DNA from: JBDTMT01 sp033764095
Lineage (GTDB): Bacteria; Desulfobacterota; Binatia; HRBIN30; CADEER01
Length of the DNA: 19,006 bases
Reading direction: 5' to 3'
NCBI GenBank assembly: GCA_033764095.1
Contig: JANRJF010000179.1
Location: 1 to 19,006 of the forward strand
In this document: piece by piece, positions 13,983 to 19,006 of the stretch
How positions within the stretch are numbered: position 1 is the first letter of the stretch
How the letters are laid out: each line of letters begins with the position of its first letter
Notes under the pieces: generated by a model
What the model was told of the DNA's origin: nothing
Database searches by the model: none
Seen by the model: the letters and a program-made list of their open reading frames with translations, nothing else
Position numbers and translations under genes: made by a program

Positions 13983-15188
13983 TCACGGCGCCTCGCCGCA
14001 CAGCGTGCCGTTGATGTCGCACTGCGGCGTCTCGTCCTGTGCGCGCTGCGCCGCATTGAGCTCGAAGATCTTGTTCTGCGTCGCGCCGTTCGCATCGCAG
14101 TTGCACAACTGGCTGGCGCAGCAGCTGCAGTCGGCGGCGCGCTCGGCCTTGAACACTTCGCCGAGCTCGCAGTTCTGCAGGCCGTTGCAGGCGTCGGCGA
14201 TCAGCGGCTGGTCGGTCGACGTGCACAGCGTGGCATCGCAGGTGTAGCCGAGCTGGATCTCCGTGCCGGTCTTCAGGCAGCCGTTGTACTCGGCGCACAC
14301 GACGTTGCAGTCGACGCCGCTGTCCGGCGGTAGCTCGGTGCTCGGGCCGTAGAGCGGGCAGCCGCATTGCCCCTGCGCGTCGACCACGCAGCCGCCGGCG
14401 ACCATGTCGCACGGATCGGGCAGGGTGACGCTCGGGTTGTAGGCCGCCGACCACGCGCGCGGCGAGTCGTCGCACTTCTGATCGAAGGTGCCGAGCTGGT
14501 AGGGGCCGGTGTGGTTCGGGCAGTCGCACGTGATGCTCACCGTCCCGTCCGGGTTGGTCATCGTCGGGCCGTCGCACGGCGCCGTCATGCAGCCGGCATA
14601 GAGCCCCGGGTCGGTACAATTGGTGATTCCGATGTGCTCCTCGGTGGCGAGATAGAAGCTGAAGGTCGAGACGCGTGCCGCGTCGCCGTAGAAGTCGCCG
14701 CGGTTGATCGCGGTGCAGGCCGGGGAGCTGTTGATCGCCTGACACCCGGCGCCGTCGGCGCCGCATTGCGCGACGGTCTGCTCGTACAGGTCGGCGTTGA
14801 GGATGCCGTTGATCAGCACGAAGCTCGGGCCGAACGATTCGTAGCACGGGCAGCTGCTCACCTTGCCGTCGGCGGACACGTCGCAGTTGGCGTAGAAGCA
14901 CAGGGCGTAGGGGCCGAAGCAGGGCATGAAGTTGGTCGCTTCCAACGTCACGTCCGCCCAGGCCGGACCGTAGGCGGTCGTCATGGCGGTGTTGAGCGGG
15001 AAGTCGCCGCCACAGAAGGGCGGCGGCAGATCGCACGGCACCGGCGTCGGCGTCGCAGTTGGCGCGGCGGTCGCCGTCGAGGTCGGGGTGGCCTTGCCGC
15101 CGCCGTTGTCGTCATCGCCGCACGCGGCGAGGAGGGCGGCCAATCCCGCCACCACCAGCGCCGCTGAAAGCTTGTACATTGCCTGCAT
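13983..15188 (-). CDS. Cys-rich lipoprotein with Thr/Pro tether and three-fold Cys module
   Basis: I do not recognise this 401-residue protein. The ATG at 15188 is fixed by a GGAGGAGG ribosome site. The signal ends in lipobox LAAC with Cys23, followed by Asp-Asp-Asp (a possible inner-membrane retention hint), a Gly run and a short Thr/Pro stalk (33-51). The rest holds about 34 more cysteines. Three copies of C-x(4,6)-C-x(7,15)-C-x-C followed by Gly-Pro occur at 97-121, 200-229 and 260-282. A compact cluster CSCCASQLCNC lies at 354-364. This implies a disulfide-rich domain or a metal/cofactor-binding protein on the outer face of a membrane. It follows the MMPL transporter by 81 bp on the same strand and may be its accessory. 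No haem-binding CxxCH motif is present. Expression may depend on the transporter promoter. Confidence 0.8.
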   Translation of the reverse strand: MQAMYKLSAALVVAGLAALLAACGDDDNGGGKATPTSTATAAPTATPTPVPCDLPPPFCGGDFPLNTAMTTAYGPAWADVTLEATNFMPCFGPYALCFYANCDVSADGKVSSCPCYESFGPSFVLINGILNADLYEQTVAQCGADGAGCQAINSSPACTAINRGDFYGDAARVSTFSFYLATEEHIGITNCTDPGLYAGCMTAPCDGPTMTNPDGTVSITCDCPNHTGPYQLGTFDQKCDDSPRAWSAAYNPSVTLPDPCDMVAGGCVVDAQGQCGCPLYGPSTELPPDSGVDCNVVCAEYNGCLKTGTEIQLGYTCDATLCTSTDQPLIADACNGLQNCELGEVFKAERAADCSCCASQLCNCDANGATQNKIFELNAAQRAQDETPQCDINGTLCGEAP

Positions 15189-15194
15189 CGCCTG

Positions 15195-15202
15195 CCTCCT
15201 CC
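15195..15202 (-). promoter_or_regulatory. Ribosome binding site of the Cys-rich lipoprotein
   Basis: The minus strand reads GGAGGAGG, with the AGGAGG part 6 nt before the ATG at 15188. It sets the start there and not at 15245, where a longer frame opens, or at the ATG three codons downstream. Confidence 0.8.
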
Positions 15203-15269
15203 GTTTCACCGCCGAACAGACTAGAGCAGCGCCATCCCGGCGCAAGCTACGTTTTTTCGCGGTGGCGGG

Positions 15270-17486
15270 TCAGTGGCGGCGTGGCGGTGTCCTGCCCTGC
15301 AGCCATTTCGGCGCCCACCAGTTGAAGTCGCCGAACAGGCGCATGGTCGCCGGTACGATCAGGATGCGCACCAGCGTCGCGTCGAGCGCGACGGCGAGCG
15401 CCAGCGAGACGCCGAGCGCCTTGACCACCACCACCCGCGCCAGGGCGAAGGCCGCGAACACCAGCACCATGATCAACGCCGCGCTGGTGACCAGCCGGCC
15501 GGTGCGCTCGAGGCCCTCGGCCACCGCCCAGGTGTTGTCGTGCGTACGCAGATACTCCTCGCGCATGCGCGACAGCATCAGCACCTCGTAGTCCATCGAC
15601 AGGCCGAAGACGAGGCAGAAGAGCAGCGTCGGCACGGTGGGGTCGAGCGGCGCCGCCTCGAACTGCAGCAGCGAGGCGAAGTGGCCGTCCTGGAAGATCC
15701 ACACCAGCGCGCCGAACGAGGCGGTGATGGAGAGGAAGTTCATCACCACCGCCTTGAGCGGCAGGATGATCGAGCGCAGGAGAATGAACAGCACGACGTA
15801 GGTGACGGCGACGACGAAGCCGATCGCCGGCGGGGCACGGTCGAGGGTGAAGTCGGTGATGTCGAGATCGTGCGCCGACGGACCGCCCACCAGAATGCGG
15901 CCGTCGGCCACGTGTGGGTCGGCGCGAATCGCGCGTACGATGTTGCGCGCCTCCTCGCTCGCCGGGGCGGCGTCGGTGAGCACGGTGAGCAGCACGGTAT
16001 CGGTGCCGGCCACCATCGAGCGCATGCGGCGCGCGTCCTCCGGGAGCCAGTCCTCCGGCATGTCGGCGTCGGCGAGGAAATAGTCCTTGGTCAGGCGCGA
16101 GTCGGTGTCGACGACGCCCTCGACTTTCACCACGCCAGGCAGCCTCAGGTACGCCTGGGCGCGATCGTACAACGCGCCGATGCGCTCCGGCGTGATCGCC
16201 GGTGTGGTGGGGAACTGCACCACGACCAGGACGCGGTTGCGCGCCTGCTCGGGGAAGGCGGTGCGCAGCTGCTCGAAGACGTCGCGCGCCGGCACGCCGC
16301 GCGGCAGCGTGTGCACGTCGGCTGCCGCCATCGTCAGGCGCACGAACGGCGCGCCGAGCAGCAGCAGGAAGGCGAGCGTCGGTAGCAGCACCAGCAGCGG
16401 ACGCTGCATGACCCAGGTGGCGATGCGGTGCCAGAAGCCGTCGGTGTCGACCAGGCGCGGCAGCGGCAGGTGGCCGGTGTCGATGTGGCGGCCGATCACC
16501 ACCAGCAGCGCCGGCAGGAAGGTGAGCGCGAAGGCGATGGCGAGCGCGACGACGATGCCGCCGGCCAGTCCCATGCTGGCGAGGAAGGAGCCGCGGAAGA
16601 ACATCAGGCTGCTCAGCCCGATCGCGACGGCGACGCCGGAGAACACCACCGCGCGGCCCGACGTGTCGAGCGTGGTGATCAACGCCTGCTCGCGTGTCGC
16701 GCCGCGCTGCAGCTCGTCGCGATAGCGGCTGACGATGAACAGCGAGTAGTCGATGGCGACGCCGAGCCCGACCAGCGAGGCGACGTTGATGGCGAAGACG
16801 GCGATCTCCATCACCCGCGACAAGGCGGTGACGATGGCAATGCCGGTGATCACCGCCAGGGCGCCGACGCCGACCGGCAGCGCCGCGGCGACCGCGGAGC
16901 GGAAGACGATCAACAGCACCAGCAGCGCCAGCGGCAGGCTGACCAGCTCGGCGCGCAGCAGGTCGTGCTCGTTGGTGGCGTTGAGGTCGTAGCGGAAGGC
17001 GAGGTTGCCGGTGAAACCGATGTCGAACGCGTCGGACTGCAGCTTGGCGATCAGCCTCGGGTAGATCGCCGCGGCGGTGGAGAAGTCGTCGCGCATCGAG
17101 ACCACCGCCAGCGCGCTGCGCGCCGACTTCGACATCAGGCGCTCACCGACCAGTTGCGGCGCGTCGTCCGGCGCGACCACCGCGCGCACGCTGGGATCAG
17201 CCCGCAGCGGTGCGAGCGCCGCGTGCAGGGCTGGCAGGAAGCGCTCGTCGCCGGGCGCCAGGCCGTCGCGCGCGGTGAACAGGATGATGAAGGAGGAATC
17301 GCCCGGATAGGCCAGCTCGCGCTCGATCAGTCGCTGCGCGATGTCGGACTCGATGCCGGGCGTGCTGCCGGCGCTCAGCCGACCGCCGCGCCAGGTGACG
17401 GCGGCGGCGAGCAGCATGGCGACGCCGCACACCGCGAGCACCGCCCACGGTCGGCGCAGAGCCAGGTGGGCGAGGCGGACGAGCAT
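15270..17486 (-). CDS. MMPL-family RND transporter
   Basis: A 738-residue inner-membrane RND-superfamily protein of the MMPL type. The layout is the family's usual one: a first membrane helix (about 13-32), a periplasmic porter domain (33-180), a block of helices (about 183-335), another helix (364-383), a second porter domain (384-553) and a final helix block (about 555-715). Each helix block carries the proton-relay Asp-Tyr pair in its typical setting: Asp246-Tyr247 in AIDYSLFIVSRYRDE and Asp632-Tyr633 in LSMDYEVLMLSRMREE. Such proteins use the proton gradient to move lipids, hopanoids or other hydrophobic molecules to the outer envelope. The cargo is not deducible. The start is an ATG without a clear ribosome site. 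The gene is divergent from the stalk protein and upstream of the Cys-rich lipoprotein. Confidence 0.92.
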   Translation of the reverse strand: MLVRLAHLALRRPWAVLAVCGVAMLLAAAVTWRGGRLSAGSTPGIESDIAQRLIERELAYPGDSSFIILFTARDGLAPGDERFLPALHAALAPLRADPSVRAVVAPDDAPQLVGERLMSKSARSALAVVSMRDDFSTAAAIYPRLIAKLQSDAFDIGFTGNLAFRYDLNATNEHDLLRAELVSLPLALLVLLIVFRSAVAAALPVGVGALAVITGIAIVTALSRVMEIAVFAINVASLVGLGVAIDYSLFIVSRYRDELQRGATREQALITTLDTSGRAVVFSGVAVAIGLSSLMFFRGSFLASMGLAGGIVVALAIAFALTFLPALLVVIGRHIDTGHLPLPRLVDTDGFWHRIATWVMQRPLLVLLPTLAFLLLLGAPFVRLTMAAADVHTLPRGVPARDVFEQLRTAFPEQARNRVLVVVQFPTTPAITPERIGALYDRAQAYLRLPGVVKVEGVVDTDSRLTKDYFLADADMPEDWLPEDARRMRSMVAGTDTVLLTVLTDAAPASEEARNIVRAIRADPHVADGRILVGGPSAHDLDITDFTLDRAPPAIGFVVAVTYVVLFILLRSIILPLKAVVMNFLSITASFGALVWIFQDGHFASLLQFEAAPLDPTVPTLLFCLVFGLSMDYEVLMLSRMREEYLRTHDNTWAVAEGLERTGRLVTSAALIMVLVFAAFALARVVVVKALGVSLALAVALDATLVRILIVPATMRLFGDFNWWAPKWLQGRTPPRRH

Positions 17487-17681
17487 CGAAGGGTGGGCTT
17501 ATCCGCCGGGCGCGAGGTGCACAACCCAGCCGCGCGGCGCGGCCGCGCCGCCGCAGCGAGCGTGCACCGGTCGCTGGTCAGGGCGCAGTCTCGCGCGGCG
17601 GGTGCTCGCCTCCCGAGCCGACTCCCGGCTGGTTGTGCGAGCGGCGGCAATCCGCGATACCGGGCGCCGGGGGCGGAGCCG
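17487..17681. promoter_or_regulatory. Divergent intergenic region with nested inverted repeats
   Basis: This gap separates the MMPL gene and the stalk protein gene. It contains an outer inverted repeat, GGTGCAC (17516-17522) and GTGCACC (17562-17568), enclosing a perfect 7-bp GC stem, GCGCGGC (17532-17538) and GCCGCGC (17542-17548), with a 3-nt loop. This could be an operator or a structured leader of the MMPL transcript. No clear -35/-10 is visible. Confidence 0.3.
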
Positions 17682-18467
17682 ATGCGCGTGCGTGGACGGG
17701 TGGTAGTCGGGGTGATGGTCGCGGTGCTGGTGGTGGGGCTCGGCGACCGGTCGCCGCTGCAGGCGGACTGCTGCAACTGCAAGATGTGCAGCGTCGGTGG
17801 CGCCGGCTGCGCGGACGGCGCCAGCGGGTCCGGCGATTGCGCCACCGTCTGCGCGACTGCCGGCTTCACCGGCTGCGGACTGTTCGAGTACACCGGCACC
17901 AGCACGGTGTGCGATCCGATGCAGGGGGAGTGCCTCTACTTCACGCGCACCGCGACCGAATCCCCAACCGTGACGCAGACGCCGACCGTGACCCACACCG
18001 TGACGGTGACGGGGACGCCGAGTCACACCTCGACACCGACCGCGTCGGGGACGACGACCTCCTCCGCCACGGCGACAGCGACGCCGACCACGACCAGTAC
18101 GCCGACCGACACCGCTACCGCGACGGCGACCGCGACCGACACCGCTACCGCCACCGCGACTGACACGGCGACCGCGACCGCGACGGCCACCGACACCGCG
18201 ACGCCGACCGTGACCAACACGCCGGCGCCGGACGGTGCCGGCTGCACCGACGGCGGGCAGTGCCTCTCGACCTTCTGTGTCGATGGCGTGTGCTGCAATA
18301 CCGCCTGCGATCAGCCGCTGCAGTCGTGCGATCTTCCCGGCCAGGTCGGCACCTGTTCCGGCACCGCCGCCGAGGCTCCGTCGCTGTCGCGCAGCGGTCT
18401 GGCGATTGCCTTGTTGATGCTCAGCGGCGTCGGGCTCCTCGCCTTCGCGCGGCGACAGCGCCACTGA
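17682..18467 (+). CDS. Stalked Cys-rich surface protein with C-terminal sorting-like tail
   Basis: From the ATG at 17682 (GGAG only 3 nt upstream) this is a 261-residue exported protein; a longer frame to the left is antisense to the transporter and was ignored. A hydrophobic signal (about 7-20) probably ends near PLQA. The mature start is a tight cluster, CCNCKMC at 30-36, within a ten-Cys module (30-84). Residues 88-183 are a Thr-rich stalk. A second Cys module at 188-225 includes CVDGVCCNTAC, a pattern common in secreted deltaproteobacterial proteins. The tail is tripartite: PSLSRSG at 233-239, a hydrophobic helix (240-256), and RRQRH at the very end. This resembles IPTL-CTERM, PEP-CTERM and similar sorting signals, where a membrane protease cuts and anchors the protein. 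No matching processing enzyme is in the window. The role is unknown; surface display is the safest reading. Confidence 0.8.
   Translation: MRVRGRVVVGVMVAVLVVGLGDRSPLQADCCNCKMCSVGGAGCADGASGSGDCATVCATAGFTGCGLFEYTGTSTVCDPMQGECLYFTRTATESPTVTQTPTVTHTVTVTGTPSHTSTPTASGTTTSSATATATPTTTSTPTDTATATATATDTATATATDTATATATATDTATPTVTNTPAPDGAGCTDGGQCLSTFCVDGVCCNTACDQPLQSCDLPGQVGTCSGTAAEAPSLSRSGLAIALLMLSGVGLLAFARRQRH
18105..18203 (+). repeat. Minisatellite coding for the TDTATATA stalk
   Basis: Near-repeats of 30, 24 and 30 bp each begin with codons for Thr-Asp-Thr-Ala-Thr. They differ by whole codons, so the frame is kept. They form the core of the Thr-rich stalk (17943-18230). Confidence 0.8.
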
Positions 18468-18474
18468 CGGTAGC

Positions 18475-18494
18475 GGCGGCCGCAGCGGGCCGCC
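18475..18494 (+). terminator. Possible hairpin after the stalk protein gene
   Basis: GGCGGCC (18475-18481) pairs with GGCCGCC (18488-18494) around a 6-nt loop, 7 bp after the stop codon. No T-run follows closely, so this is only a weak terminator candidate. Confidence 0.35.
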
Positions 18495-18599
18495 ACCGCC
18501 GCGGCAGCGTTTCCTCGGGCGCTTCGGTGTGGCCGCAGTCAACCGCGGCTCGCACACTGTGGTTGCCCGCAACGCGCCCGACCGGTTAGGGACACAGGC

Positions 18600-19006
18600 A
18601 TGGCACAGCGCGAGCAACCCTGGCTGATGCGGACCTACGCGGGGCACTCCAACCCGCAGGCGGCGAACCGGCTGTACCGGACCAACCTGGCGAAGGGGCA
18701 GACCGGCCTCAGCGTCGCCTTCGATCTGCCGACGCAGACCGGCTACGACTCCGACGATCCGATGGCCGCCGGCGAGGTGGGCAAGGTCGGCGTGCCGATC
18801 TCGCACATCGCCGACATGCAGGCGCTCTTCGACCAGATCCCGCTGGCGAAGATGAACACCTCGATGACCATCAACGCGACCGCGGCGTGGCTGCTGGCGC
18901 TCTACGTCGCCACCGCCGAGCGCCAGGGCGCCGACCCGAAGGGCCTGCGCGGCACGACGCAGAACGACATCATCAAGGAGTTCCTGTCGCGCGGCACCTT
19001 CATCTT
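18600..19006 (+). CDS. meaA: B12-dependent acyl-CoA mutase, MeaA/ethylmalonyl-CoA mutase-like (3' partial)
   Basis: Only the first 135 codons are present. The ATG at 18600 is preceded by TTAGGGA about 8 nt upstream. The segments PWLMRTYAGHSNPQAANRLY, GLSVAFDLPTQTGYDSDDP, GEVGKVGVPISHI and MNTSMTINATAAWLLALYV match the start of the mutase TIM barrel. The TYAGHS, LPTQTGYD and MNTSMTINAT forms look like MeaA/ethylmalonyl-CoA mutase more than ordinary methylmalonyl-CoA mutase, which usually has TMNG at the corresponding place. The enzyme rearranges the carbon skeleton of a branched acyl-CoA with adenosylcobalamin in the cytoplasm; ethylmalonyl-CoA to methylsuccinyl-CoA would belong to the ethylmalonyl-CoA pathway. 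The cobalamin domain and the decisive substrate residues lie beyond the window, so isobutyryl- or other acyl-CoA mutases remain possible. Confidence 0.88.
   Translation, partial: MAQREQPWLMRTYAGHSNPQAANRLYRTNLAKGQTGLSVAFDLPTQTGYDSDDPMAAGEVGKVGVPISHIADMQALFDQIPLAKMNTSMTINATAAWLLALYVATAERQGADPKGLRGTTQNDIIKEFLSRGTFI

Noticed and set aside
14367..15167. A 266-codon plus-strand frame opposite the Cys-rich lipoprotein
   Set aside because: Val/Gly/Arg-rich with no motif, and the minus-strand gene has a strong ribosome site and lipoprotein signal.
15229..15257. Hairpin GCGCC-ATCCC-GGCGC with a nearby T6 run on the plus strand
   Set aside because: The stem is only 5 bp, the T-run starts 8 nt later, and no plus-strand gene ends nearby, so it has nothing to terminate.
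16428..17681. 5' extension of the stalk protein frame
   Set aside because: The added part is antisense to the MMPL gene and lacks protein-like character. The ATG at 17682 gives a signal peptide at the N-terminus.

Overview
This is a GC-rich, densely coding bacterial window with 14 genes, two of them cut by the window ends. No tRNA, rRNA, insertion sequence or CRISPR array is visible, and no gap between genes exceeds about 260 bp. Four traits point to an uncultured Deltaproteobacteria-like lineage such as Binatota/Desulfobacterota_B or Myxococcota: a Myxococcus-type Cys-rich repeat, Thr/Pro 'TATPT' stalks, an excess of secreted Cys-rich proteins, and a MeaA-like acyl-CoA mutase. That placement is inference from protein style, not from a marker gene.

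Layout, left to right. (1) 1-3564: the 3' part of a NeuD/PglD-like sugar O-acetyltransferase converges on, and overlaps by 44 bp, a YfhO-family polytopic membrane protein; both fit surface glycan assembly. (2) 3784-5964: a secreted parallel beta-helix protein with a PKD domain and a Thr/Pro linker. (3) 9463-5986, minus strand: a probable operon of exported arylsulfatase, exported HAD phosphatase (same frame, one amber codon apart) and an unrecognised lipoprotein. (4) 9590-11496, plus strand: a lipoprotein alpha/beta-hydrolase, then a 30-bp tandem/REP-like repeat block, then a CRP/FNR-family regulator. (5) 11528-13902, plus strand: a secreted propeller-like protein with a Myxococcus Cys-rich repeat, and a short-chain dehydrogenase. 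(6) 17486-13983, minus strand: an MMPL-family RND transporter followed by a very Cys-rich lipoprotein containing a three-fold Cys module. (7) 17682-18467, plus strand: a small secreted protein made of a Cys cluster, a Thr-rich stalk, a second Cys module and a C-terminal sorting-like tail. (8) 18600 to the window end: the start of a B12-dependent acyl-CoA mutase resembling MeaA/ethylmalonyl-CoA mutase.

The common theme is the cell envelope. At least nine of the 14 products carry a signal peptide, a lipobox or multiple membrane spans. Three of them share a low-complexity Thr/Pro stalk built into different architectures. The strongest candidates for undescribed biology are the three-fold Cys module lipoprotein beside the MMPL transporter, the stalked Cys protein with its sorting-like tail, and the orphan lipoprotein in the sulfatase operon.
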